A stretch of 64,000 nt of DNA from Xiphydria camelus (Eukaryota > Arthropoda > Insecta > Hymenoptera > Xiphydriidae). Shown piece by piece: positions 33,970 to 44,590 of the stretch; position 1 is the stretch's first letter; each line of letters opens with the position of its first letter. The stretch is from NCBI GenBank assembly GCA_963678675.1, contig OY783201.1:20205769-20269768 (forward strand), in the 5' to 3' direction. The notes below the pieces were generated by a model, which was given only the letters and a program-made list of their open reading frames with translations, did not search any database and was not told the DNA's origin. Made by a program: the position numbers and the translations under genes.

Positions 33970-35468
33970 ATTTATTCAAAGTATTGGCCATTTGATTCTA
34001 TACCGCATGTCCTATGGCCAACCGCGTAGGTGAGCTGCGACCTGAATTCTTGACTTCGGCAGTATTTATGGTACAGTTAGAGTGGGCTTCAGACGAGTGC
34101 GCTGCATAAGAACGAAAAATGTCGACTGCTCTTCTAATAGCTGTCAATTCGGGAGATCGAAACGTTTCGTGTAACCTTAAATTCGTAAAGTTTTGAATTA
34201 GTAGTGAATAATTTGTAGAAGTGATGAGAAATAATCATAAATAATCTTCCGAATTGTGACACCTTAGGTATCGCTCACGCCACTTCGTAAAACTACTTCC
34301 TAGACACGCGCGGTGCTAGCGCGGAAATAATTTCTGAAACAAATAGGCACATGAGGCGTGTAATTCGGTTGGACATCGAAAAAACCCGAATGATTGTTAA
34401 CTCTCACTTCTGAACATTACTTACCATTTATTCAAAGATTCACGATTTCGAGCTTAGACTTCGATCTCCCGAATTGATAGCCATCGGGAGATCAGACGTT
34501 TCACACTTTTCGTAAGAACGCAGCTTAAGAGCGAAAAGCGTCGTCTGATTTCCCGATGGCTGTCAATTCGGAAGATTATTTATGATTATTTCTCATCATT
34601 TTTCTACAAATTATTCACTACTAATTCAAAACTTTACGATTTTGAGGTTACACGAAACGCTTCGATTTCCCGAATTGACAGCTATTAGAAGAGCAGTCGA
34701 CACTTTTCGTTCTTATGCAGCGCACTCGTCTGAAGCCCACTCTAATTGTACCATAAATACTGCCGAAGTCAAGAATTCAGGTCGCAGCTCACCTGCGCGG
34801 TTGGCCATAGGACATGCGGTACATTTTTCCTGTCTCTCAGGCAATTTATGGATGCCATTCAAAAAGAACAGTTTCTCCTTTGAGCTAAACCATTCATCGA
34901 GCCATTTTTAACTTATTCGAAATCGGCGAAGTGCTGCTCTGCAAGCGCTCGCCCCATCGATGCGAAAAGGTGGTAGTCGGATGGAGCCAGATCTGGAGAG
35001 TACGGCGGGTGCGATAAAACTTCCCATCCAAGTGATTTCAACACTTCTTTGACTCGTTTTGCTGTATGAAACGGCGCGTTGTAATGCTGCAAAATCATGT
35101 GGCACCCATCTTCCCATCTTTTGGATCTTTCCCATCGCTCGTAATCATTCACAAATTGCTACTCGGCTCACATTCAACTTTTCTGCTAATTGTTTTTAAG
35201 TTTGTGTTGGGTCTTCATCCAATAAATCCCGCAATTTCGCATCTTCAAACGTTTTCGGCCTACTAGGACATTCTTTGTCTTGAACGTTGAAATCACCACA
35301 TTTGAATTGTCGAAACCACGTTTCACATGTTCTTATGGTTGGAGCATGCTCACCGTAAGTCTCCACCAGCAAACGATGACTTTCAGCGGCTTTTTTCTTT
35401 TGATGAAACAAGAAAAGTAATGCGTGCCGCAAATGCACGTTTTCAGACACAAAACTCGACATTTTCAA
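33970..35468 (-). pseudogene. mariner transposase, internally deleted
   Basis: The minus strand starts at 35468 with a mariner N-terminus (helix-turn-helix region, TCETWFRQFKCGDF and CPSRPKTFEDAKLRDLLDED). After GRWVPHD the central catalytic part is deleted, and the sequence resumes at the C-terminal block with NAPFHTAKRVKEVLK and HPPYSPDLAPSDYHLF. The tail (KLPERQEKC ... ESNGQYFE-stop, 33974-34000 and 34822-34860) is split by a foldback element. The stop codon lies a few bases from the copia LTR, so copia inserted at the 3' end. In-frame stops also occur near 35198 and 35150. Confidence 0.8.
34001..34821. mobile_element. Foldback element of about 820 bp inside mariner
   Basis: The ends are inverted copies of TACCGCATGTCCTATGGCCA. 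The arms are complementary for about 260 bp each (to about 34260 and from 34560), with an inner inverted pair (TCGGGAGATCAGACG and its complement) near 34490-34550. It is inserted at a TA in the mariner C-terminal codons. Confidence 0.8.
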
Positions 35469-36466
35469 AAAATTATAAATCTATAACGCTGTTATTTTGG
35501 CGGAACGTAACTTGTATAGTATTGAGGTTAATGTCAGTAGAATAAAATGACATATGTATCAAATCATACCATTTCATACTTATAGCTAATAGCACCTGTT
35601 ACGAAAACTGGAAAGGAATAGGGAGGTTCTGACCAAAAATATTTTATATTATTTCTCTATGGAAACTATTATGCATGTGTAAGTAACCATGTACGTGAAA
35701 GAATTTTTCAAAAAAAATAAAATTTACTACTTCAAATTTCACATTGTAACTCCGGCGATAACGTTAGGGACGAGAACGTTTTCTTATTGGTTTGACGTCA
35801 CTTGCCAGACACAAGCTCCGCTTTCTCCTGGGGAGCAGTGCAGGCATATAGTGCGAACGTGATTTAACTATCTGGCTCTCTTAGATCGGCAAATGTTTCG
35901 GGGGTGAATCAGCGATGGTCAGAAGGGAAAAGGTCTAAGCTTCTATTTGAGGAAAGGCTTATTGTTGAGGCAGATGAAGTTGATAAAAACAATAAGATTG
36001 ACGTAAATTCCCTAAAAGATTCTCAAGTAAAGAAACTTCGACGAAGAGTGCACGTATTAAAGATTTGCCTAACGTATCATATGATGAAGATTACTGTTGA
36101 ATATTAATTTTTTATAGATTTAATTACGATACTATCAATTTTTATGTAACCTTATTAGAATATAAGAGTAATTTGTATCTACAAACTTATGTATGTATCA
36201 GCATAGATTTAAGATTGAATGATAATGATTACTTGGTCTGTTTAAGGTCTTCTTTTGGGGTTTTTCCTTAATCCGTAGCAACAAATGTTGGACTATTGTT
36301 ATGTTCCTCAAAAGCAAATTATAATAGATAAGAAAACTTCTACATTAATTTAATCGATTACTTCTTGAATGAGAGTATTGAAATAAGCAAAAACTGCTCG
36401 ATGTTAGATATTTATATTCTTAGGATTAAAAACTTAAAAACTTAGGTTAAACTCTAAAACTTAGGT
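35469..36466. other. Unassigned sequence with one small open frame
   Basis: A plus-strand frame at 35904-36107 (67 codons, charged, KKLRRRVHVLKI) has no recognised domain. Otherwise AT-rich spacer with no element ends that I can define. Confidence 0.3.
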
Positions 36467-36470
36467 TTAA

Positions 36471-36771
36471 CCCTTTCGCTCATGGTGACCACAAATGTGG
36501 ACACGCGTGGATTAATGTATATATAAGGTCATAAATTAGAATTTTTTGACCGTTTGTTCACAAGAAGTACATTCGTGGACATTGTAACGAACGTATAAGG
36601 CATATATCGCCATACGAATTAAAAATTAAATTTATAAATAAACTAAAAAAATTAAATTTATGCCAAAAAAATTTTTTTTATTAAAAAAAATTAAAATTTA
36701 AAGCATCGAAGAACTGGAATATACATTATCAATTGTATGGCTGTAAAAATAAAAATTCGTGAGTGAAAGGG
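36471..36771. mobile_element. 301-bp TTAA-flanked MITE (piggyBac type)
   Basis: TTAA at 36467-36470 and 36772-36775; ends CCCTTTCGCTCA and its inverted counterpart ...GAGTGAAAGGG. No coding content. Confidence 0.8.
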
Positions 36772-36805
36772 TTAAGAATATGATTTATTATCGCAAAGGA
36801 AAGGT

Positions 36806-36830
36806 AAGAGAGAGAGAGAGAGAGAGAGAG
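36806..36830. repeat. Short (GA)n run
   Basis: About 25 bp of GA repeats just outside the TTAA MITE. Confidence 0.9.
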
Positions 36831-37358
36831 GGTACAGATTTATAACTCTACCCTTGCTAAAAAGTTTCCAATACTTTACAACCGGAAAAAACCCGGCGGA
36901 CCTAGCGGCCCAGATGAGCATTGTGATGTGTAGCTTGATACAGAGTGATTTCTGGTCACTCTGTCCCTTCTAAACGGGCTTTGCAGCGTCTACTAAATAA
37001 GAAATAGTTAGTTCCGAGACAGCAACAACGAAGTGTATGTGATTTTTCGACGTGTGGACGTTAAAACCCGCGCTGAAGCCACTACTACTTAATACGTACT
37101 GCTGGCTGTTGCATTTTCTACGGTAAATCTACTCGTTGCGAGCATAGTTTGGACGTTGTGGCGGGGGTGTCTGGCAACTGACGTCACGCAACGTAGCCTC
37201 GTGTCGAGGTCCCGTTTTCTAGCCTCGTGTCAATTCATGATTTTTTAATATTTATAGCACGATTAACTCTTAATATTTTGCGCTACAACTTCGGTTAACG
37301 TTTTTGTGACCCAAGCTCTATCGATTTTCATAAAAAAAAAAATTACCGAACCTCCCTA

Positions 37359-38133
37359 TTACCGACACACCTGGTAGTAGACAGATAAATCAGATGCTTT
37401 CACTTTTTCTTTCAAACTATAGATTTTCTGATTTGCAAAATTAAGATCGCCAAAAAGTTTGTTTAAATTGTCCATATCCAAATCTGTTTGACTGTCTACT
37501 TTCCGGTTCATCATATTGTTCAGGTACAGGTTCTGTGTAGACGGACCTGCTCTGGGTTCCACATTTTCATCTACCTCATCCTGAAAATAAAATAATTTAG
37601 TTATAAGGAGTCTTAACTAACTCTTTTAAATAAAAAAATACTGACCCGTTTAAGACGTTTTGTTTAGCGCTTACCTGATCGAACATGCCTTTTTATATTT
37701 TGCTCAGTTCGTACTTTGATAGTAATGTGTGTGTGTGTGTGTGTATCCCATGTTTACAGAAGGAATCCAATCGGGGTTCTCTTTATCTTCTAATTTAGCT
37801 AGTTCACCTAAAACAAACAAAACACATTGGTGTAACCATTATTGATAAATTTGCATTTAAATTGAAATAATTAGGTGTTGATTCATTTCAAACCTTTTCT
37901 ATAATACTATTATTTACCTGATACAAAATGATTTCCACAAATTCGTTCATTCTTTAGGAAGGTTTGCTCAAATCGCCCCGTTTTAAAGCCCTAACCCAAC
38001 TTTGCCAACGCTGTTTTGATAAATTGTTTAGTATTTCTCCTCGATTTTTCAAGGCTTTGGGGATCTTGAAAAATCGAATTTGATCTTTTTCTGCCCTTTC
38101 CGAACAACCCACAACAGCACAAAACGACGGCAT
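37359..38133 (-). pseudogene. THAP-domain protein remnant, three exons
   Basis: Exon 1 starts at 38133 with MPSFCAVVGCSERAEKDQIR, then FFKIP and a W-containing helix region (QRWQSWVRALKRGD). One frameshift later comes NERICGNHFVSG, followed by a GTAAATA donor near 37918. This is the C2-C-H THAP zinc finger (CAVVGC plus C-x2-H). Exon 2 (about 37809-37736) encodes ELAKLEDKENPDWIPSVNMG, which is usual after a THAP finger, but runs into a (CA)n tract. Exon 3 starts at 37580 after TTATTTTCAG. THAP proteins bind DNA; many are P-element-like transposases, others host genes. The frameshift suggests a pseudogene. Confidence 0.65.
37724..37743. repeat. Short (GT)n run inside the THAP remnant
   Basis: About ten GT units that fall in exon 2 of the THAP-like gene and extend its frame as Thr-His repeats. 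Confidence 0.9.
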
Positions 38134-38181
38134 TTCACACGATTCACATTTAAAAATCGCTAGTTTCTATTGTTTACAATG

Positions 38182-38400
38182 TCATAAACGGTTTGTATGC
38201 TGGGCTCCCCCCCCCCCCCTAATACAGCTAGCTGGTCGTGACGTCATCCCGAAATGATCAATATGCTCCTCGTCAATTTCCCGTGGTCGTTTTTGTGCTT
38301 TTCTATTCAAATTCTTTTTTCCAACTTCTTGGTACTTAATGTTTCTTTCAAAAACTTCTTTTTTCACAGGTTTTCCTTTCCATCTGTATCGTTGTGACAT
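38182..38400 (-). CDS. Small basic open frame, unrecognised
   Basis: The 72-codon minus frame starts MSQRYRWKGKPVKKEVFER. It is Lys/Arg-rich, then acidic (REIDEEHIDHFG), and ends in a Gly run caused by a C-homopolymer (about 38207-38219). It could be an N-terminal exon of a transposon protein; I cannot name a family. It lies just upstream of the THAP remnant on the same strand. Confidence 0.25.
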   Translation of the reverse strand: MSQRYRWKGKPVKKEVFERNIKYQEVGKKNLNRKAQKRPREIDEEHIDHFGMTSRPASCIRGGGGAQHTNRL

Positions 38401-39030
38401 TTTAAATGAAAGACTTCACACGCGAATCGTAAAAGTGAGGTTATCTTGCTGAACTGTCAACACGTTATGACCGCTTGCCGGAACTACCAGTCTTACCAAT
38501 GTGACTGCCAACAAAAATTTGAAAAGCGACGTTGCCACGATTTCCTCCCTCAGATGATTTATTTTGTTTGACATTTTTAGAAGTTTTAAAATAATAAACA
38601 ATTAATTATATCTTCGATAATTATTTAATATTACTATCCTAACAAATTACAATTATTTTTATTGCAAAAATTTTGTTACAGTGGAAAAATTATTTCATTT
38701 GTTACTTACAACACATGTTCATTGTTTGACTCATATTAAACCATTTTTCAGTATGTAGAAATACTGAAAAAAATAATAATTTCTAAAAACATTATTTCGG
38801 ACTAACTTTTGTTCAAACAGTACCTCCGGTTTTTCCTTAACGGATAGCCGTCGCAAACATATTATGACAAATAGCATACGCTTATGACCAAGGAACGGTT
38901 CAAATCAGAAAGAAGATAGTAAATTATAACGTGAAAATAATTCAACGATCGGAGACTTGGGTCTACTTATCTACACACATTAAGAAACATACAAGAGTTT
39001 TACACATCTGACGAGGCCCAACTTTATTTA
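38401..39030. other. AT-rich spacer
   Basis: No supported gene. A 61-codon minus frame at 38416-38601 has no recognised domain. Confidence 0.4.
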
Positions 39031-39253
39031 ATAAAATAAACACTTCTCAAAATGCCTAATACATTATCTACAAGTGAACTGATGGATATATCTCTTTCAG
39101 TATCGTATAAGGAACTACGTGTGTGATCGCATTTGCGGAAATAATTTGCGAGACGCGTATAACTCGGATGAACTCGACTGCGGTTCTTTTTTAGCAATTT
39201 ATCGTAGCGGCGACGATGCGATGGAAGATACGATTCCATTGCTCGCGTCGTGT

Positions 39254-39315
39254 TCACTCGGCGTCATTGTCATCGCGATTGTATAGAAAAGCAGCCTTGC
39301 GCGCGCGTGTAGCAC
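39254..39315 (-). CDS. Candidate terminal exon of the SMOC-like gene
   Basis: After an acceptor-like ...TTGATATCGAG ending at 39316, the frame fits the phase left by the exon ending at 41204 (one base carried over). It gives about 20 codons ending in an acidic FLYNRDDNDAE-stop. A poly(A)-signal-like AATAAAG follows near 39030 on the minus strand, about 225 bp downstream of the stop. Only phase and position support it; I cannot confirm the sequence against relatives. Confidence 0.3.
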
Positions 39316-40770
39316 CTCGATATCAAATATAATATAAAGGTATCCCTATTTATACGTATAATACTTTTATTATATTATCGTTATCGGTATCAATATTAAG
39401 TAATAATATTACAATTAATACAATCTCGTTACGCCGGACAATTGTTTCACCTCGAGGTACAGATAAATATTACTTTAAAGGAGAATGACGCTATGATGAT
39501 GTCCTATCGCTGAATATAAAAATACAAATAAATTGAAAACAACGCGATATAACCGGTATAAAACTTTGTTCAAATTTAAAATTCCATATCAAATAGTTGA
39601 TACTCTGTGTTAGTCGGATCGCGCAGCTGTTACGCGGCTAATGGGATATACTTTGCTCTTATATCACATGCGATACTTCTTCCCGTCGTTGGTTTATTGT
39701 TAGTCGGCATTCAGCAGTTGATCGAGCGGATTTGGGCCTGTTCTCTTAGGCTTCGACGTGAAAGTTTTATCGGGGCTGTCGGCTGAAAGATATAAACAGA
39801 GAACGACGTTACTCGTATTAAGATCTCGGCTGAAATGTGGAGAAATCTTCACCGTTGCTGGTTCAGTTTGAAATACTATGAAATACTATACTACATACTA
39901 TGGATTACTATGGGGTCATTTTTGGTCTTTGAAATGGAATGCAAACTACGGAGGTTCATGACGAAATGGTACCTCATATGGAATCGACCGACGAAGGAAT
40001 TCCATGTCGTTGAAAATTCATATAAGATCGTAAACTATTCCAAATTAGAGCCGTTAGACGCGTTGAGTTGCCGCGCTAAAAGCTGTTGATAATGGAACGG
40101 CTCTGATTTGGAAGACTACACGCCCCTGGTAAAAATAATCCCGAAATTCCTCATCTTCCTCCATTTTCTATAAATTCGTAATAAATCAGAACAATTTCTC
40201 AAATTTTTGATTCACAGCTCCTTTTTTTCAAATTTTCTGCAAAAGCTGATTAGGAAAAATGATACAAATTTACCTTCAGAAGACTCAGAAATGACGTGAT
40301 AATCCGTAGAGTATATGAAAAAAATTCGAAAAGTTCGGAGTTGATTCATATTCAATACCTCTAAACAATTCTGAGATTTTTCCATAAAAATTTATAATTT
40401 TCATAGATCATACATCAACTCGAAATAAAAGTAAAAAATTCGAAGATTTATATTTTTTATCGATGAATGATGCATGTAAAGTAGGTAACAAAAATTAAAT
40501 ATTTATTTAAATATTTTTGCCGAGATATCTCAGTGTTGCATTGTGTAAAGGCCGGTTTTAGCTTACCTTTGACATAGTTAGCTCGAAATCGGTTTTCGGG
40601 TTTATGGTTGCTGTATAAAATCAAAGGTAGTAAATATTGAGAAATGAAGTAGAGTAGTGAGGACTAAGTCGTACAAATGATAATAAATGGGTATTCTAAT
40701 AAAATTTCAATTTAGAGAGCTTCGGAAAAAGTTTGCTAAATCGTTGAAAAAAATGAAGAAATTTTTGGGG
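39316..40770. other. Spacer, probably last intron of the SMOC-like gene
   Basis: AT-rich with no supported element. A short inverted pair (ATTCCAAATTAGAGCCGTT against AACGGCTCTGATTTGGAA) lies at about 40037-40113. Confidence 0.3.
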
Positions 40771-40995
40771 TAATTCGTCACAATATTCGGAGTTGTTCGT
40801 CATAATATTTGTAGTTACTCGTCATAATATTCAGAGTAATTCGTCATAATGCTTAGAGTAGTTCGTTACAATATTCGGAGTAGTTCGTTATAAGAATCGG
40901 AATAATTGGTCATGTTTGGAGTAGTTCGTCATAATATTCGGAGCAGTTCTTCATAATATTCAGAGAAATTCGTTATAATATTCAATGTAATTCGT
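40771..40995. repeat. Minisatellite, about 24-bp units, about 10 copies
   Basis: Tandem, diverged copies of GTAGTTCGTCATAATATTCG plus a few bases. Units vary at several positions and in length (22-25 bp). Non-coding. Confidence 0.85.
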
Positions 40996-41203
40996 CGAAA
41001 TTCTCGACATGAATGGAAAATATTCGGCGACAAATTTTTACCAGTGGCGGAATAAAAATATTCAATGGTCTATCCTCAAATAACAAAACGTATTTCCAAG
41101 TGACCGGGAGAGTCGACCAAACAAGAAGTTTCAATGCACCAAAATAAATAATACAGCTGATTCTCAAATTCGCCACCCTTTTTGGCGAATCAAAAGTGCG
41201 TAC

Positions 41204-41369
41204 CTGATGCGGGGCGTTGCGCGTTGAGGCAATTAAGCCACTCCGTCATACTGATCCTTCTGTCGTTATTGATATCACAATACCTGGGTAGCTTCTTCCC
41301 GCATCGTCGTAGCTGCCTGCTATTCGCTACCATGGCTCGGAATGTTTTCCACTCCTTCCTCTCCAAAAC
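41204..41369 (-). CDS. magu: SMOC/magu-like gene exon: second EF-hand pair, C-terminal half
   Basis: The exon starts after TTTTTTAG at 41370 and ends at a GTACGC donor (41203). It encodes VLERKEWKTF, completing an EF-hand loop begun in the previous exon, and a full second loop DINNDRRISMTE within CGKKLPRYCD...EWLNCLN. Two Cys (RRC...RYC) match the disulfide that closes the extracellular calcium-binding module of SPARC/SMOC proteins. It enters in phase 0 and leaves in phase 1. Magu/pentagone in Drosophila is a secreted modulator of BMP/Dpp spread; that role is family knowledge. Confidence 0.8.
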
Positions 41370-41846
41370 CTAAAAAAGAAGAAGAAAAGGAGGATTGTCT
41401 TTGGAAGATACGTTTGTATACCGGGTGTTCTCAAACCTCTGACCCAGAGGAAAACCCTGTTTATTAAAAAATTACGGACATAATGCAATTGATTTTTTTG
41501 AAATCTGTTAAGAATTTACGGAGAAATTAATTATTAAAAAGTAATTAAGATTTTGAATTTATTCGGCATTGATGACGTTATATTAAGGCTGATGAAGATA
41601 ATGTTTATAATAACTATAGCAATTGCGATTATCTTCATGAGTTTTGATATGACGTCATCAATGCCGAATAAATTCAAAATATTAATTACTTTTTAATAAT
41701 TCATTTCTCCGTAAATTCTTAACGGATTTCAATAAAATCAATTACATTATGTCCGTAATTTTATAATAAACATAGGGTTTTCCTTTGGGTCAGAGGTTTG
41801 AAAACACCCCGTATATCCCATCTGCGGAAGCTATGCGTAAAAGTAC
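41370..41846 (-). other. Short intron almost filled by a MITE
   Basis: 477-nt intron. Without the 391-bp element at 41421-41811 and one TA it would be 84 nt. Confidence 0.8.
41421..41811. mobile_element. 391-bp TA-flanked palindromic MITE
   Basis: Ends CCGGGTGTTCTCAAACCTCT and its diverged inverted copy, flanked by TA (41419-41420, 41812-41813). The arms are complementary to near the centre (about 41600-41620). It occupies the intron between the two exons of the second EF-hand module. Confidence 0.85.
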
Positions 41847-42019
41847 CTTATTCTTATTTCTATCGAGCATAACAAAATGCCATGTCGCTACTCGTTCCTC
41901 TGGGGAAACCTGCCACTTAGCTAAGGTTCCGTCGGCATCGCCGTTAGCGGCCTTCATTTTATTTTCCAGCATATCCATCAGGTCTCTGAGGAATAATTGC
42001 TTTTTACTTTCGGGGCACC
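41847..42019 (-). CDS. magu: SMOC/magu-like gene exon: second EF-hand pair, N-terminal half
   Basis: The exon follows a TTCTATTCTCAG acceptor and ends at a GTACTT donor (41846). It encodes CPESKKQLFLRDLMDML, an amphipathic helix region, and PEERVATWHFVMLDRNKNK, the start of an EF-hand loop finished in the next exon (loop DRNKNKVLERKE across the junction). It enters in phase 1, matching the thyroglobulin exon that ends in G at 49352, and exits in phase 0. Together with the next exon it forms the extracellular calcium-binding domain typical of the SMOC C-terminus. Confidence 0.85.
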
Positions 42020-42351
42020 CTGAGAATAGAAATAAAAGGTTTTACTCATCTTGAGAGGGGGAAAGTTATATCGTCGCAGATTATTGGGGGAGGGCGGTAC
42101 TATATGGCACTCAAGTTGGCCCTTAACCCTGGAGGACGCGCGCGAGGTAAAAAATTACCCCAGGCTTTTTATTTCTGTTGTTGTTCATAAATAGCGCTAT
42201 AAGATAAGTACCTCTCTCTCAGATATACCTATATCGCAAATAGGTGTCGCAACTACCGTGGACAGTAGCATATATCTCTCAAACGAGCGTGATTAAAAAA
42301 AAATCTTTTTTAATAAATGTTTTATCATTCAAGTTAGCGCAAAAAACATAC

Positions 42352-43100
42352 TTAATAATTTTGTAATATCCACTCCTGGTTTGAAGAATTGGCGAGCATC
42401 TTTCAATGTTGACCTGTAACTATATTTTATTATAATTCAAAAGTAATGCAGTCATTAATGTGAATAAAACAAGCCGTTGAAAAGTCGATTTGTATATCCG
42501 GTAGTCCCAGATTTCAAGGGTTGAATTTCTATCCGTTTGCGTTTATTGCATGCAGCCCAACGTACATATGAAAAGTAACTCAAGCGTTTCATTTTCTGAA
42601 AACATTTTCGTCCGGAGCATTAAATGTTTCACATTAAAATCCAATTCTTTGTACATAAACGGTAATCCGATGTCCAGGTCTTCCTCCCCATAGCAGACCT
42701 AGACACCGAAAACTACGGAGTGGAAGACCTGGACACCGAAAACTAAGGAGCGGAAGACCTGGAAACCAGAAACTATGGTGCGGGGAAATGGTTTTCGTTA
42801 AAGTAGTGATCACCGTGAACATAAACAAAAATGGATTTTGATTTCAAACATTTGACACGCTCTAGACAAGAATGTTTTCGAAAAAGGCAAAGCTTAACCT
42901 ACTCCTGATTTGTACATTTTGGACTGCATGCAATCAAGCGGAAATTCAACCCTGGACGTCTCAGATTTCCGGATATGCAAATCGAATTTTCGATAGCTTG
43001 TTGTATTCGCTTTGATAACTACATTACTTTTTCATTATAATAAATAACAGTTACAGGTCAAAACTCAAAGATGCATGCGATATTAAAAAATTATTAGGTA
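42352..43100. mobile_element. Foldback element, about 750 bp, with tandem core
   Basis: The arms (42352-42620 and about 42890-43100) are diverged inverted copies (AATTTTGTAATATC..., ...GATATTAAAAAATT). The centre holds three 30-bp tandem units at 42695-42784. Confidence 0.65.
42695..42784. repeat. Three 30-bp tandem units
   Basis: Each unit starts AGACCTGGACACCGAAAACT with one to four changes. They lie at the centre of the foldback element, and CCAGGTCTTCC at 42674 is an inverted fragment of the same unit. Confidence 0.85.
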
Positions 43101-44122
43101 CGATTTGTACGTAAAGTCAAAGGGTTCAAGGATATTCTATCGATAGTAGAATTAACAGAGCGTCTTTGATTAAATTCGATACATCGATAGATATGAGCGT
43201 AAGGAGCCTCCGGTTAAATTTTGGTGACGATTCATCACCTCGTATAATAAATATAAAATAAATATACAGTTAAGAAATCATAAAAATGTTACTAAAGAGT
43301 CCCAATACATATCTATTGATTCAGAAATAAAAGAAATGAATATGTTGCTTCTTATGAGATTCTATGTCAAATGGGCATTAATTTATTTATATTATATGTT
43401 TTACACAAGTTAGGGAATAATCACGAAAATTTGACTGAAAGGTATTAATACTTATATTTGTCGATTTACCGAATTTGGTTAAAATCGTTCTGTTAATTCT
43501 TGGATGGAATCTATTGATGGAACCTCCTTAACCCTGTATCTGGTATTGTAGCCTACGCGCAACATGGATTTCAAACATTTATTTTTCACTTATCTCTAAA
43601 TAAAGGACTTAAACTGGTAACGTTGCTTATAAGCAGTATTTTTTATAATTCAAAATCACCTTTTTCATCAAGTCAGTGGCTTTTAGAATCTATATTATGT
43701 TATATATGCTATATTTAGCAATTATACTAACAAGGGGACCCCGGCAGATGTCAAATCGATTTTGCCTTGAGAATTTTTTTGGTGAAAGTATATCGAAAAA
43801 TATTAGACACGTGTTTCGGCTTTTTCTTTAGTGGGCCTTTGTTTCGAAGAAAAACATTTTTGAAAATCGCGTCGCGCGCGCGTTCAAAGTGTGTCCGGGA
43901 TTGGCGTACGTCTCGATAGCGCAATGGTATTAAGTTGCCAGGCTGGGAGTCTCGACGTCGCGGTGCAATTCTTGTTGGGTTTTTTTTTCTTTATTAACTC
44001 TTTTTTCATTGGATTACAACCCCTTCTTGTTATAGAAAGTGGTTTACATTATCGAATAAAATAAGTCAATTTTTTTCATAGTTTTACGTTATTTTCTTCC
44101 TCGTTGAGGTGAACCAATATTA

Positions 44123-44329
44123 TTGCAAACCAGGCCGTTTTTACAAAATGTCAATGAAATTTTCTTTCCTATAACGCTTTTAAAGTGTAAATGTGCGTGT
44201 GGCAAAGTCCCATTCGTCAAATGCTCATGGTGTCAAAATACGGCGTGTTTCAAATGTTTTTTCGACAATTATCATCCAAAATCATGTACAAAATCTTCGG
44301 CAGCCAAAAATTCCCATGACGAAATGTAA
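44123..44329 (+). CDS. Small Cys-rich frame in the inverted-repeat element
   Basis: 68 codons with LKCKCACGKVPFVKCSWC and CFKCFFDNYHPKSC: four C-x1-2-C pairs in about 35 residues, like the C-terminal Cys-rich zinc-binding tail of piggyBac-type transposases. There is no catalytic domain. It may be a captured or retained exon, and I cannot say whether it is expressed. Confidence 0.35.
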   Translation: MQTRPFLQNVNEIFFPITLLKCKCACGKVPFVKCSWCQNTACFKCFFDNYHPKSCTKSSAAKNSHDEM

Positions 44330-44509
44330 GAATAAATAAATGCAACGATGTTTCCAACTGTTCTTACAAAAAATATTGGTTCACCTCAACAAGAAAGAAA
44401 ATAACGTAAAACTATGAAAAAAATTGAAACTTATTTTATTTGATAATGTAAACCACTTTCTATAACAAGAAGGGGTTGTAATCGAATGAAAAAAAGTTAA
44501 TAAAAAAAA

Positions 44510-44590
44510 CCAACAAGAATTGAACCCGCGACATCGAGACTCCCAGCCCGGTTAACCGTTGCGCCATCGAAGCATTGGTGACATGACGTA
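44510..44590 (-). repeat. tRNA-like segment in the inverted-repeat arm
   Basis: The minus strand has GATGGCGCAACGGTTAACCG (box A) and CGCGGGTTCAATTCTTG (box B) about 40 bp apart. The other arm has a diverged copy at about 43910-43980 on the plus strand. Confidence 0.5.

Noticed and set aside
40771..40995. CRISPR-like array
   Set aside because: Units are directly adjacent with no unique spacers and the DNA is eukaryotic; it is a minisatellite.
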